A DNA stretch of 64,000 nt from Dactylis glomerata (GCA_007115705.1 QXEO01000531.1:9998342-10062341), one strand, 5' to 3'. Shown: positions 1 to 11,857, counted from the stretch's first letter. Notes: generated from the sequence alone by a model not told the origin. Made by a program: numbers and translations.

Positions 1-978
1 ATTCTACAGATTCAGCTCGAGTCTGCATTCCTCTAAGTATGCCACTGTTTTATCTCCACACATGCTTCATTGCTGTTGTTGCACAAAAATATAAGAAAAT
101 TTCGTCCAATCTTAGTATAAATATGTGTTCTTTAAGGACACTGTGTTTTTAGAACACTATTGAAGAAATCACACATACTCTTATATGTGATTTTGAAATG
201 ATCATTATGTTAATTTCTTGCTAGGTATTTTGGTTACCAGATAACCGTTTCTTGGATGTTGGAAGAGCTCTAAACCACGCCACCTCCAAATGTCTATATA
301 AGTGTATCGGTCGACACACATACATAAAACTAGACGTTTGGCTTCTGCGGACTTTTGTTTGTAGTTCACCTGAGTAAGTGTTTTGATCGAGTAGTGAACC
401 GAGCACTAACACTAGCACATATATAGTTGTCCATGTTACCATTCTGGCTTTATGTAAATGATTTATATGTTGCTTAACCAGTGGTTTGTCTAACTGCAAT
501 ATGGCCATGTTGTTTCTTATATACTAAATAATTTCAACTTTGCAACATGATACAGAATTATTCAAGGTTATCTCTTCTTTTTAGTATGCCTCAATTATAA
601 TGTAACCTAGACTTTAGGCATGAAAGATCAAGAAGTACAGACATAGGATACATAAAGTGGTTGATCTATACATACGTATATATTTCAGTGGTAAATCTGA
701 AGTACTCCATGCTGGCTAGCTTCTACAATAGGGACTTCCCCATTCGATGTGTTGAGGATACATGAAGTATTTGCATTTGTGTCTACCAATTGTATATATT
801 GGGATATATTGATATCCAGCATGTGATGGGCATTTCAGACGTTGTTTTGCAATGTATATGTCAGTAACAGTATTCAAAACAGTACCCAATGAATTCTCTT
901 GATCTTCCAAGCAATGAAATACTCATATGCAAGGAATAATTACGGTCTTCAATATTTATATGTCCCATAGGAAAGCTA
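1..978. other. AT-rich stretch upstream of a Helitron 3' end, no gene recognised
   Basis: I see no supported coding frame, RNA gene or terminal repeat here. Frames are short and interrupted on both strands. Because a Helitron-type 3' terminus lies at 979-1008, some or all of this stretch is probably the body of that element. The expected 5' TC end is not identifiable and may lie outside the window. Confidence 0.4.
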
Positions 979-1008
979 GCCCGTGCTGGCGCACGGGTTG
1001 GTGACTAG
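979..1008 (+). mobile_element. Helitron-type 3' terminus (hairpin plus CTAG)
   Basis: A perfect 7-bp stem (cccgtgc / gcacggg) with a tggc loop is followed 7 nt later by CTAG and then a T. This is the classic Helitron 3' end: a short GC hairpin, then CTRR, inserted before T. The stem sequence resembles the gcccgtgc...gcacgggc hairpins common at grass Helitron ends. No Rep/helicase coding sequence is visible, so the element would be non-autonomous or truncated by the window edge. Confidence 0.6.
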
Positions 1009-1596
1009 TTGGTCTAATCAAGGGAAACTTTCCAAAAAGTCCAAACAAGCAATAAAAACATTTTGTGCATAGTGTAGAGTAGGTAGCTAGAAGAATTATG
1101 AATCAATGGAACACCAAGTGCATTAAATAAGCTAAAAGATCACGATCACTCAAAATGGTTAACCTAAATAAAGAGAAGGCAAAATGAGAAGCATAAGAGC
1201 TCTACTATGTGATTTATGTCTATAGGAACCATAACAGAATCTGGCATTGTTTAAATCAATAGTCAGCTCTTTGTTTTAATATATAGACAACTTAATTAAG
1301 CAAAGGACTAATAACAAACTGAACCATTGTATCCCTCATTAAACTATCAAGATGCCACGATATGAAATCCAGCATACACAAGAGATCAATGAAGTGTAGC
1401 GTCTTAAAATCCATATAAATGTTGGATCCCATAGCATTGTGTCATGTTTCCAAACATCAACCAACTCAGATAGTGCGTGAAAAAATGGTGTCCCAAATGC
1501 ATACATACTACAGTGAAGGTCAATGAAACAATAAGAAAATGTACAAATGGTATTGATAGTCAGATCGTTTAAATTTAGCATAATGTGGCATTGTCT

Positions 1597-2168
1597 AAAC
1601 CAAGGATTACGAGTCGAGCCAAGTCATTAGGGTAATGACTCATAGATTAATCGTGATGAGTCTATACTAATGCTTGACTAGTTGACATGTACTTCAGAAG
1701 TAGCTAGCAAAAAATTATCATATATGGCAACCAGATATAAGATTTAGTACATAAAATTGGCATAAGTTCAACACAAGTTATATAACATAATAATGCTAGA
1801 ACCTAGAAGTTCAAGACGTAAGACTCAAATTATCCTATCTAGATGATGAAATGTTGTCTTTGAACTTCAGCTTCATCCCCCATATCGAAATATTTGCTTC
1901 ATAGCTCAAAACTTCCATGTATTTAAGAATTTGCGGATTTCATTCTTAATTTTGATGGATGCGTCTAGATAGTTATTGGTGCCCAAATTTACTCGATCCA
2001 CTCAAATAACATGACTAGTCTAGACTAGTCCAGTGGCTAGTCGTTGAACTGCTCAACTCAACAAATTAGTCGAGTTGAACAAGCTAGTGGACAGTTAAGT
2101 TAAAGACTCATAGACTAGTCACTCGACTAGGATAGACTAATCATTAGACTTATAATCCTCGGTTTAAA
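1597..2168. mobile_element. Small inverted-repeat (MITE-like) element, about 0.57 kb
   Basis: The left end aaaccaaggattacgagtc and the reverse complement of the right end, aaaccgaggattataagtc, match at 16 of 19 positions. The interior is rich in gactagtc-type palindromes. The flanks, tctaaa on the left and tttaaa on the right, could be a decayed target duplication. A related uninterrupted sequence, ggcattgtttaaatc near 1243, looks like the empty site. The superfamily is not certain. Confidence 0.5.
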
Positions 2169-3296
2169 TCGTGAACCATTTCAAGGAAAAGAAACAAGTA
2201 ATAGAACAATTTTGTGCATCAAGTCATGTCGCTAGCTGGACAATGAATTAAGTAATAAAACACTATGTGCATAAACAGTCAGATAATTTTAATATGTATA
2301 TCCTACATGAACAATCAATCAGAAGGAAACGAACACTATTATGCACATATATCCAAGTATCCATATGAGCCATAAAGAATGTGGGAATGTTTTAATCATC
2401 AGTGACTTAATAAAGGAAAGGAAGATTATTAGAATCAAATTGAACTATAATGTTCCTCATACTAAACTAGCAAGATAGTTTAACAATGATATCTAGCAGA
2501 TATGAGAGTCCAAGGAACTAAAAAAATGTTCCTTATGATCCTATATATGTGGGTCCCATTGTGAAATTGTCAAATTGCATGAATCATTGGACAACTTGAA
2601 TAATGCTTAGACAAAGAAGCAATTGAATCGTTACCAAATATGTAGGTGTGACATTGTTTAATCATGTGCAACTAAAAAAGGCAAAAAAGCAATAGCTTCA
2701 TGTGTAGTAACTAGCGAGAAAATGAATGAAGCATTCAACCATATCAATAAAATAACTTGCTTGATCATTTCAACATGGTTGTCCTGCATATATACAGTAA
2801 ATTGATAGCATTCAAGCTCAATTTTGCACCTTATCTTGAAAGAACGTGGCATTGTTTACGTCATCAGACAGGTAAGTAAAAGCAAAGAACTAGCATCTTA
2901 ATGAACCACCATGTGCCTCATATTTAACTAGAACAAGATCATGTACAGATGAAATCCAGTGGATATCTGGATCCAGAGAAGTGCACAACATTCCTGGTGA
3001 GCATTCTGAATACTAGATCTTGGATAATGTCTGATTGTTTTAATCACTGGCCATCTCAGATGGTGCATAGACAAAGGAAATGAAAATCTGAAACTTTATG
3101 AGCCTCATTTAAATTAAGAATGTGTGGCATTGTTTAGTCATCACCCAGATCCAACTAAACAAAAAAATATAGGCAACTGAACCATTTGTGCATCATGTAG
3201 AGTACATAGTCATGTAGCAACAAAGACCCGTGTGAATAATACAAACTATCTGATCAATTCAACATGGATATCCTGCATAAAGTCAGTGCGATAAGC

Positions 3297-3465
3297 AAGG
3301 TTTTCGATTCGCGACTCAAAAGTAAGTTGCCAAGGCTGCGACTCGGTGTATAGTCACCATAAGTTGTTGTACTGGCGCCATAAGTCGCTGTATAGTCTCA
3401 AGTCGCCATGATTTTGAGAAAACAACTTATGTATAGTCAGGTGACTATACAGTGACTCAAAAACC
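3297..3465. mobile_element. Short inverted-repeat-like insertion (about 170 bp)
   Basis: The segment starts aaggttttcgattcgcgact and ends agtgactcaaaaaccatgg. The ends are imperfect inverted repeats around ggtttt...gact. The interior has several copies of tatagtc and aagtcgc-like words on both strands. Flanking copies of agtcagtgNgatNagc lie at 3281-3296 and 3499-3514. It is consistent with a small MITE, but the termini and superfamily are uncertain. Confidence 0.35.
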
Positions 3466-3902
3466 ATGGCGACAAGCTCTATAGTCCTTGATAAAAAAAG
3501 TCAGTGTGATGAGCGTGATCTCAGTTATGCGCCATGTATTCACACAAACCATCGCATAAAGTGGACTTCAATCATCAATCAACTTGATAAAGCAAAGAGC
3601 CAACAAGATCATGTATTTATGAAATCAAAGCATTTATATGTGTTCGAGGAAGTGCAAAAGGTTTTATATCATTTTCTGTATGTACTATGTTAGGATCCCA
3701 TAACAAAAAATATCACTGATCAAATTATTGGCCAACTCATATAGTGCTCAGGCTAACAAGCAATTGAGCCAAATACATTGCACAAAAACAATGGACTTAT
3801 GGTAGCTCTGTGTGGAGTCCCGTTGCAGCTTATCTCATTGTCACCAAATTTATCAATGATGTCCAATGTATCCATTACTTGGATAGATGATTGGTGTGTA
3901 GT

Positions 3903-4406
3903 GTTGACGACCAGTTGGGAACCCCAAGATTAAGGTGTGATGAGCACAACGGTAAGTTTTCCCTCAGTTATGAAACCAAAGTTTAATCGACCAGTAGGAG
4001 AAAGAAACCACTCCCGAAGGTTGTTGCGAACTGGCTACCGGTGCCAGCAGCAACGTGGAACCTGCACACAACACAACCAAGATACTTTGCCCCAGCAGTG
4101 AGGTTGTAAATCTCACTGGTTTGCTGAAAACAAAGGATTAAACATATCGTGTGGAAAAGGATATTTGTTTGTAGTAAGAAAATAAAAAATGCTTGCGGAA
4201 AGTAAATGGTGCTTGCAGTAGATAGTAATATATGTAAAAGAATGGACCAGGGTCCACAGTTCACTAGAGGTGTCTCTCCATAAAGATAAATAACATGATG
4301 GGTAAACAAATTATAGTTGGGCAATTGATAAAATAAAGAATGCATAGCAATGCATGTACATTTCATGAAGATCACTATGAGATTCACTCGGGCATTACAA
4401 CATAAT
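3903..4406 (-). mobile_element. LTR remnant of family E, minus orientation
   Basis: This stretch is the reverse complement of a diverged copy of 37500-38000. Shared blocks include the 'gagacacctctagtgaact' region (seen here as agttcactagaggtgtctct), the 'ttggttgtgttgtg' block and the 'cgattaaactttgg' block. It therefore represents the 3' end of an LTR of the family called E. It breaks at 4406, where element C begins, so C probably inserted into it. Confidence 0.65.
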
Positions 4407-7400
4407 TGTAGCGTACCTGTGCTTTATTTTGCTAGTCCCGAATCGACTGCTAGCACACATAGTTACAAGATGAAATATCAAGATACAAAGGTCTTTATTA
4501 CAATGCTTGATCAACAAATAAGAAAGTGCTATTACAACTCAAGTAGCACAAAGCTCAAAATGAGTAAGTAAAACGAAACATGGAGTATTCTTTCTTCATA
4601 GCACCACAGGCAGACGTGTTGGACAAAGACTCATGACCGGAGCACAACATTCTTCAATCTTCTTCGTAGTAACCTACAACATGATACATTGCAGCCACAG
4701 AGAGTCAATACTTTGAGTGTATTGGCAAGATGTCGCTTTGGTGGACTCAGCTGGCACCTACACTTATATGCATTTTTGGCCGGGTGGAGTTTAACTTTGT
4801 GAAAAGCAAGCTTTCTTTGTATCTTTTGCAAACTCAAGTTTTCCTTAGAAAATTTTGACTAAGTGGAACTCTTTGCTACCAAAGTTTTCCCATCATGTTT
4901 TAACTTAAGAAATTGGGATGAGGAGATTCTCGAACATCTTCAATATCATGTCGCTCAGAATTGTCCATAACCGGGAACACGGCTAAGTACTTAGTTCTAA
5001 CACTCTACAGAGGTGGTGCACTTTTCCCACAAGACTTAGTCAACCCATTTTGCCATGAAGCTCATTTTCCCTCAAATGGCCAAGTGAAAACTAAGACGAG
5101 ACCTTTCAGAAGCAATCCCGCAAACCAACCCGGACGCATTCCAACCTATAAACATCTACCACCCTCTGTCCATCTGGCTTGAGTTCTCGCAGCTTAGTTG
5201 GTGAAGACAGAGCCCATTTGACTTGTGGTTGCACTGGAAGCTTCATGACTTGAACGTCTCCAATATCTTTGCTCCTGGGTGTCCATCCACATGTGTGATA
5301 CACATGACCACCATATACATGACTCCGGTGTAACCACTCAACATAAACCAAAATAACCACTTCCACCCAGGTGATTCATTAACTTAGTTGTTTTCTTAGT
5401 TTTTTCCAAAACATGGTTTTCAACACTTTAGCCAAAACATGGTTTTCAACACTTTAGCCAAAACATGTGAAATTCCCTTCCCAGAACATAAGTATAAGAC
5501 AAAGCAACCTATAGCAGCAGCAATTCTACTAAGGAGATGCAACAGCTAGGCAAAGAGACTTAAGCAAAAACCTAGCAAGACTCATAAGGCAAAACTATTA
5601 AAACCACCTACTCATGCATCTTCTACTAGAAAATCTACAAGTGAGAAAACTTTAAGTAGGACAACAAGATGGTGACACTTGCCTTAGTGAGGAGAGGAGT
5701 TGGTGCACTCATCACAAAGGCACTCGTTGCACTCAGCACAATCTACAAACAAGATACACAAACATAAGCACATATTACTCATAACAATCATAAAGAAAAA
5801 CATGCATGAGGTATGTGACTTAAACACCACAATAACACTTAGCAAGTTTCCTGGTAGATTACTATATGCATGATGCCATGGTCAAAATTTTAGAGTTGTT
5901 AATAAAGCTCAAAACATTTTTAACACACAAAAGGACAATAGAACAAGTTAATTCTACAAACGTAAAATAAAAGGTACTAAATATTTTCCCAACATGCTAC
6001 AGTACAGATGGGTTCTATGCCGACCAAAAACAACAGGAATTCCTGGAAAATAAATAATACAACTATTTTTAATAGCCAAAATACTAAAATAAAGCTTGCA
6101 GTAAAACAATGTTCCTAATAGATATAAAAGGCAAAATATTATGCTAGAAATAGATTATAATCATTTTTCTAATTCCAGGGACATATTATTTACAAGAATT
6201 GGATTAGTAGAACTCGAGATATGAATTTTGCAAGTTTAACACCTTTTCTGAAAAATTCTAAAACGAAAATCTAAATCCAAGCAGAAAATAGCCACGCGGC
6301 GCGTCCCTATTGGACGGTACTGGTTCGCGCGGATTCAGAACAACCACCATTGGATTTAAAGGAGATCATGTGGCCTAGATCAGACCATAACGATTCGCTT
6401 CAGTGATCTGAAACATACCATAGGATTCAGATCTGACGGCCAGGAAGAATAGGAGGGGGAAGCTCACCGGGTATGGGTCGACAGCGAGGTCCTGGCAGTT
6501 CTGTTTCGACGGCGAGGTGTCTTCGGTGGTTCTTGGCAATAGAGAAAAGCAGGACGGTGTTCATCTTGAGCAGGCGAGGATGATGGCGTGGTTGGAGATC
6601 TCGGAAGCTTCCTGGAACGATGCCAAAACACGGCTGGAGTTAGATGACCTGGCAATGATGTTCTAGGCATGGAGGAGAATGACAATCACGAAGGGATCTC
6701 GGAAGCGGCCCTCTTACCAAGAAGTTCAGGATGATAAGGCGAGTCCAATGGCGAAGCAGGGAAGGCGGGGGTGCTCTTGTTCGCCGGTGATTCCTCGTCG
6801 GAGTACTCACTGTGGACAGTAAGATCTGGTCGCAGACAAACTAGATGCTCTAGTGCACAAGAAAGATCGAACCTGTGTCAAAGAGGTGCGCAAGATCAAG
6901 GTAAAGAAGTTGGCGCAGAGGGGGATCGAGGGAAAGGTCGAGGCTCACCGGAGTTTGTCGATGTCGTTGGCAGTACTGGCGGCGCTTCGGGCTCTAGCTC
7001 GGGCAGCCTGGTGGCGGAGAGGTTGAGGGAGAGGGTTAGGGTTCAAGAGGGGGTCGAGGCCCCTTTATAGGCGCGGAGGGAGCGATGGGTTCAGAAAGAA
7101 TCAGCCGGATTAAAATGGGAGAGACCTTCCCAAGGTCTGTTGCTTCCTCCGAAATTCTGGGAAAGACGACGTGACGCAAGCGATGATGTCGCTGGTGGGG
7201 CCCGCATGTCAGCATGGAGAGGGAGAGAGAGGTACCGGTTCGGTCTGGTTCTGGGGTGGGCCGTGGGCTGCCTTCTGGACTAGGCCGGAGTGCTGCCTCG
7301 TAGCCTTTTCTAATTTTTTTTTGATCTTTTCCTTTTCTCTTTTCTGTTTTATTTGAAACTTTTGCAAATAAACTCCAATTTGGTTTAAACAAAATCCAAA

Positions 7401-7553
7401 ATTTGTAAAAAATTTCCCTTTTCAACATAGACATAGTGGGGAATGGTTTTGATCAAATAATCAGTAAGACAAACTTAAGAAGTTTTAATGCAATGCTATG
7501 ATGATATGAATGCATGCATGCATTTGGAATTATTCAAATTTTGGGATGTTACA
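4407..7553 (-). mobile_element. Element C, 3' LTR (long, Del/Tekay-like), minus orientation
   Basis: On the minus strand the LTR begins TGTAACATCCC at 7553, directly after a PPT and an integrase frame, and appears to end ...CGCTACA at 4407 (TG...CA). A minus-strand TATA box (ctataaaggg, near 7061-7070) would lie in U3. The roughly 3.1-kb length and the order PPT, LTR and upstream integrase fit the long-LTR Del/Tekay type; that lineage name is inference. The left boundary is placed from the CA end plus the break in the E remnant. The 5' half of C is missing because element A interrupts it at 8294. Confidence 0.6.
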
Positions 7554-7575
7554 AGTCTAACCCCCTTAATATGAA
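7554..7575 (-). other. Polypurine tract of element C
   Basis: On the minus strand the sequence just before the LTR start contains ttaagggggttagact. A G-rich tract of this type primes plus-strand DNA synthesis. It lies between the integrase C-terminal coding region and the LTR, as expected. Confidence 0.6.
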
Positions 7576-7599
7576 TCTCGCCCTCGAGATTCGGGTTGG

Positions 7600-8293
7600 C
7601 TAGCAAATAGGTGTGGGTGGTCTTCTGTCTGGATTGAGCTATTTTGAGTCTATCCCTGATCAATCTAACCTTTTCTTCAGCATATTTTATTATATCTGCC
7701 CCAAAAAGACTTCGTTCTCCAACACCACTCCAAAGCAATGGTGTAGTGCACTTTCTTCCATATAAAGCTTCGAACGGTGCCATCTCAATGCTAGCTTGAT
7801 GGCTATTATTATATGAGAACTCTACATATGGAAAATTATCATCCCAGCTAGACCCGTAGTCCAATGCACAACCTCTTAGCATGTCTTCTAGAATTTGATT
7901 CACTCTTTCGGTTTGCCCATCAGTCTGAGGATGAAACGCGGTGCTAAACTCTAGTCTAGTCCCCAAGGATTCATGAAGTTGGTGCCAAAAGTGAGAGGTA
8001 AATTGAGTACCTCTATCAAACACAATGCTCTTAGGTACTCCATGCAAGCATACGATTCGGTTCATGTAAATCTTGGCTAGTCCGGCACTAGTATAAGTGG
8101 TCTTCATAGGATTGAAGTGAGCCACTTTAGTTAAATGGTCAACTACTACCCAGATGGAGTCTTAACCAGACTTGGTCCTTGGCAATCCTGTGATGAAAAC
8201 CATGCCAACGATATCCCATTTCCACTCAGGTATAGGAAAAGGCTGTAATAATCCTACTGGCTTCTGATGCTCTGCCTTGACTCTATTGCATAT
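7600..8293 (-). pseudogene. Ty3/gypsy integrase fragment of element C
   Basis: This is the C-terminal portion of a gypsy polyprotein, read right to left. Visible integrase landmarks are VVVDHLTK (first catalytic Asp), DRGTQFTSHFW (second Asp) and HPQTDGQTERVNQ (catalytic Glu), followed by YGRKCTTPLLW typical of the post-core region. The frame enters at 8293, where element A has cut it off, so the zinc-binding domain, RNase H, RT, protease and gag are absent. A TAA stop at 8162-8164 lies upstream of the core, and the frame finally stops at 7496 within the LTR. Motif style fits Del/Tekay or another chromovirus. A chromodomain is not clear in what remains. Non-functional. Confidence 0.85.
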
Positions 8294-9782
8294 TGATACG
8301 TCCATTTTGCATCACTATTTTATATCATAATTTACAGTTATTCATTAATATATTTTATATTTAGAGTTGATACTTATGTTGTTTCCACTGTTTTTACATG
8401 TTTGATGATTATTGGAGAACTTGCTGCCGGAGTCAGGATTCTGCTAGAAAAAGGACCGTCAAGACACCATATTTCTGAAGATCATCAATTCTAGGAAAAT
8501 ACCCAGAAATTCATATTTTACCAGAAGACCAAAGTAGCCAGAAGGAGAGAGCGAGAGGAGCAGCAGGGGGGCCACACCACCAGGTGGCGTGGGCCATCCC
8601 CTAGCCGCGCCACCCAGTGGTGTGGCCATCCTGGCCCACTTCTGCCATCGCCCACTCGCGTATATTGTCGCCCCTAAAAACCTAAGATGGGAGGATCAGA
8701 GATAGACTCCGCCGCCTCTGCGGGGCAGAAAACACACACAGAGAGAAAGCTCTCCGGCAGGCAGAAATATGTCAGGGAAATTCCTTCCCGGAGAGGGGAG
8801 ATCATCGCCATCGAGCTGGACTTCATCGGGATCATCATCATCACCAGCACCTTCATCACCACCATCACCACGCCATCCCGTTGTAACATCTTGGGTTGAA
8901 TCTTGTCCAATTCTTAGGGGAAACTTTCCCGGTGTTGATTACTCTTGTAGTCTATGCTATTGAGTGGAGCCATTGAATTAAGGTTTATGTTCAGATTGTT
9001 ATTTACCATTATTTCACCTCTGGTCATGATCCATATGATTTCTTGTGAGTAGTTCATTTAGTTCTTGAGGACATGGGAGAAGTCAAGATGTTAGTAGTGA
9101 AACTATGTTGAGTAATATTTAATGGTTTGATATTTATATGTTGTGGTGCTATTCCGCTAGTGGTGTCATGTGAACATCGACTACATGATACTTCACCTTT
9201 ATGGGCCTAGTGGAATGCATTGTGTATTTGGCTACTAATTGTGGGGTTGCCAGAGCGACAGAAACCTAAACCCCCGTTAGGAAACCATTGCACCAGGGAG
9301 TGTAGGATCTCAGAGTTTAAGGTTGTGGTTAGATTTATCTTTATTACTTTCTTATAGTTGTGGATGCTTGCAAGGGGTATAATCACAAGTGTGTATTAGT
9401 CCAAGTTGGTATAGTGCACTAGCATAGGTTCACCCCCATAACACTTATCAAACCAATGAAGATTACTTAGCTGCATGAAGCGTACGCACTCAACAGAAAC
9501 TCCCGTGTGTCCTCAGGAACGTTTGGTAATCATAAGTTACACAATCGGCTTGTCTTTTGCTCTAGAAAGGATTGGGTCACTTGCAACAATTATTTTTACT
9601 ATCTCTTATTTACTCGTACTTTATTTACTTGCATTACCAAATACCCCTGAAAACCCGTTTGCTAGTATTTACAGTGAATCCTTGATCAAAACTGCTTGTC
9701 AACACCTTCTGCTCCTCGTTGGGTTCTACACTCTTATTTATCGAAAGTACTACGATACACCCCCTATACTTGTCGGTCATCA
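8294..9782 (+). repeat. 5' LTR of element A
   Basis: Starts TGATACGTCCATTTTGCATC and ends ...CGGTCATCA; 1489 bp. The first 375 bp match the 3' LTR start at 18801-19175 with roughly 5% differences by eye. The whole length matches the solo LTR at 56902-58410. A GC-rich palindromic module (8569-8640) precedes a TATA-like gtatatt near 8655, the likely promoter. Confidence 0.9.
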
Positions 9783-9793
9783 AGACTATTTTC

Positions 9794-9811
9794 TGGCACC
9801 GTTGCCGGGGA
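9794..9811 (+). other. Primer-binding site of element A
   Basis: tggcaccgttgccgggga lies 11 nt after the LTR end. It differs by one base from the tggcgccgttgccgggga PBS of element H at 53653. PBSs of this form are usually attributed to tRNA-Asp in plant gypsy elements. Confidence 0.75.
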
Positions 9812-9893
9812 GTGAAGCGCTATTGAAGAGTGGAATTGGTAAAGGTAACTTTTGTTGTATGTATTGTTTTTATATCTTTTATTTTATTTTATT

Positions 9894-10756
9894 ATGGAGA
9901 ATTCTCCATTTGGTTCCCTATTTGGGAATACTACTGCCTCTGTTACGGTAGTGGATGAACCACCGCCTGCTCAATTAGATCCTTTTAAAATACCTATGAA
10001 AATTGTTGAACGTGTTATGAATAACTGCTATTTAGGAGATGGAACTGTCCATCCAGGTGATCATTTACTCTTAATACATGAATTATGCGAGTTGTTCAAG
10101 TGTGCAGGTATTTCATCAAGCCAGGTTAAGAGAAAGCTATTCTCTTTATCACTGAAGGGCAGAGCTGTGGAATGGTATAGGCTGCTTAAGGATGGTCCAT
10201 CTATTGGCTGTGAGGAAATTGTACCTCTCTTTTATTCCAAATTCTATCCTCCAAGTGAGATTCATAAATATTAGAATCAAATATATAATTTTTGGCCTCA
10301 TGATGGAGAGAGTATTGCCCAAGCGTGGGGGAGATTGAAGTCACTAATGCTCAAATGCCCCATTCATGAACTCCCCAGTAATATTGTTATTAATAAATTT
10401 TATGCAAGGCTTACTCTTCACGACAAGGATTTATTGGATGCTTCCTACTCTGGATCATTTACACGCAGGAAAGAAGAAACTAAATGGGATCTTCTTGACC
10501 GTATTCAGGAAAATACTGAAGGATGGGAGCACGACAAAGGTAGAAAGTCAGGTATAAATTATGATTATGAATGCATTAAAGCATTTATAGGAACCGATGA
10601 TTTTCATAATGTTAGTATTGTTTATGGTCTTGATTCTCAAATACTTGCTAACTATTTTAAGGCATTTGCCTCTTATCTTGATATTCCAAAGAAGGATTGG
10701 AACAAGTACCATGCCCCTTATAAAGATACTATTAGTTGTGTTCCTGCTAGAACTAC
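9894..10756 (+). pseudogene. Element A gag, N-terminal part, split by CACTA
   Basis: The frame starts at ATG 9894 (MENSPFGSLFG). It encodes a capsid-type gag region with the landmarks LKGRAVEWYRLL and WGRLKSLMLKCPIHELP, as in Athila-like gags. A single TAG stop at 10272-10274 interrupts it (IHKY then stop), and the same frame continues to 10756. There the CACTA element enters; the frame resumes at 12572 in the correct phase once the insert and one TSD copy are disregarded. No zinc knuckle is obvious in the part visible here. The function would be nucleocapsid/capsid of the virus-like particle. Inactive as it stands. Confidence 0.85.
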
Positions 10757-11804
10757 CACTACAAGAAATGTGTTGACTACTGACGCTCAAAATTCGTCAT
10801 AAAATCGTCATAATGGTTGATTTGTGACGATTTTATGACGAAAAACTCATCGTAAAAAATGGGGCATCGTTGATGATCGAACATGACGAACTCACTGAGA
10901 TCGTCATAACCGTCTATGACGATATTGGACCGTCATAACGCTTATGACGATTCATTATCGTCATGGGCAATTTGAGGAGGCCACATCAGCAATCCGACAT
11001 GGCATACGCGTGGCAGGAGGCCACATCAGCAATCCGACGTGGAATACAGGTGGCATACACATGGCAGACATGTAAATCGAAATCAGCCCGGTCTATTTCA
11101 GTGATCTATATGGGCCAAGCCCAATAAGTCTATCCTTTTTTTCTGGGCCTTAGCCTTGTTTTGGTCAATATCTCTATTGGGCCGTATAGCTTTTTTACAT
11201 CCTTTTTATATTTTTTACAGTTAACTTTTTACTGGGCTGGTCCCACCTATCAATTCTCGCACTAGTCCCACTTGTCAGTTCGGATTATCATACTGGACCC
11301 ACTGGTCAGGTCCCACTTGCCAGGTTTTGTATTCCAACAAGTTGACAGTAATTAAGCACTAGATAATTTGATCAAAACAGATAATTAGATACATATGTAC
11401 CTATTTTATCATAGATCTAGTAAAAGTATAGCAAGATTCAACAACTAGCTAAGAAGGGTCATGTTGGCCATTTTAACCTCATTTTAAATACACCATAATG
11501 GCATTCTAGTAATTAAATTTTGTTTTTTAAACTTGTTTTATGGAAAAAAAGATTTAATGTTGTTATATTTGTAATAAACATAATTTCAAACTTTGTTTGA
11601 ATTCAATTGGCCTTGTCTTGAATCTTCTTTAAATTTTTTGTGTTGAAATCTTAAAGGAAATGGAAAAAACAAAGAGGAAAAAAAACATCACCGGATGCTT
11701 TTCTGCAGAGCGACCCAAGTCTTGTCCGCAGCAGCCCAGGCCCAAGTAACGAAAAGCACATATTAAAAAGCACGTAGTGGGCTATACAATCACAAGTCTT
11801 TGTG

Positions 11805-11857
11805 TAGCCCGGTGGTTGAGGGAGCCACGCCCGGTTTGGAGGTCGGGAGTTCGAACC
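11805..11857 (+). other. tRNA-like pol III A/B box pair inside the CACTA
   Basis: tagcccggtgg (11805-11815) resembles an A box and gagttcgaacc (11847-11857) is a near-perfect B box, about 31 bp apart as in tRNA genes and tRNA-derived SINEs. No full cloverleaf with an acceptor stem is evident, so I do not call a tRNA gene. It is more likely a fragment of a tRNA-derived SINE or a captured tRNA piece. Confidence 0.5.

Larger units (their letters stand above)
1009..3902 (+). repeat. Degenerate long-period repeat block
   Basis: Several phrases recur in the same general order at irregular spacing. 'ggcattgttta' variants occur near 1243, 1585, 2650, 2846 and 3124. 'ttgtgcat' occurs near 1064, 2213 and 3188, with two copies followed by 'gtagagta'. 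'caacatgg...tcctgcat' occurs near 2770 and 3260. 'cctcat...aact' occurs near 1334, 2453 and 2916. This suggests old tandem or segmental copies of a unit of several hundred bases, now strongly diverged and partly interrupted by small elements. No coding potential is evident. Confidence 0.45.

Noticed and set aside
3983..4387. 134-codon minus-strand frame
   Set aside because: It coincides with the E LTR remnant and the related plus-strand copy at 37500-38000 is not open in the same frame.
4961..5366. Overlapping short frames on both strands in the C LTR
   Set aside because: Inside a non-coding LTR, no domain, and no start context or codon pattern.
6464..7434. Several frames of 70-130 codons in the GC-rich part of the C LTR
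   Set aside because: GC-rich leader sequence opens frames by chance on both strands; no recognisable domain.
9475..9951. 158-codon frame in the 3' part of the A LTR, with a partner frame at 58103-58411
   Set aside because: Both LTR copies are open over about 100 codons, but the differences between them mostly change amino acids and the region is LTR (U5). Likely chance openness; a dN/dS test on many copies would decide.
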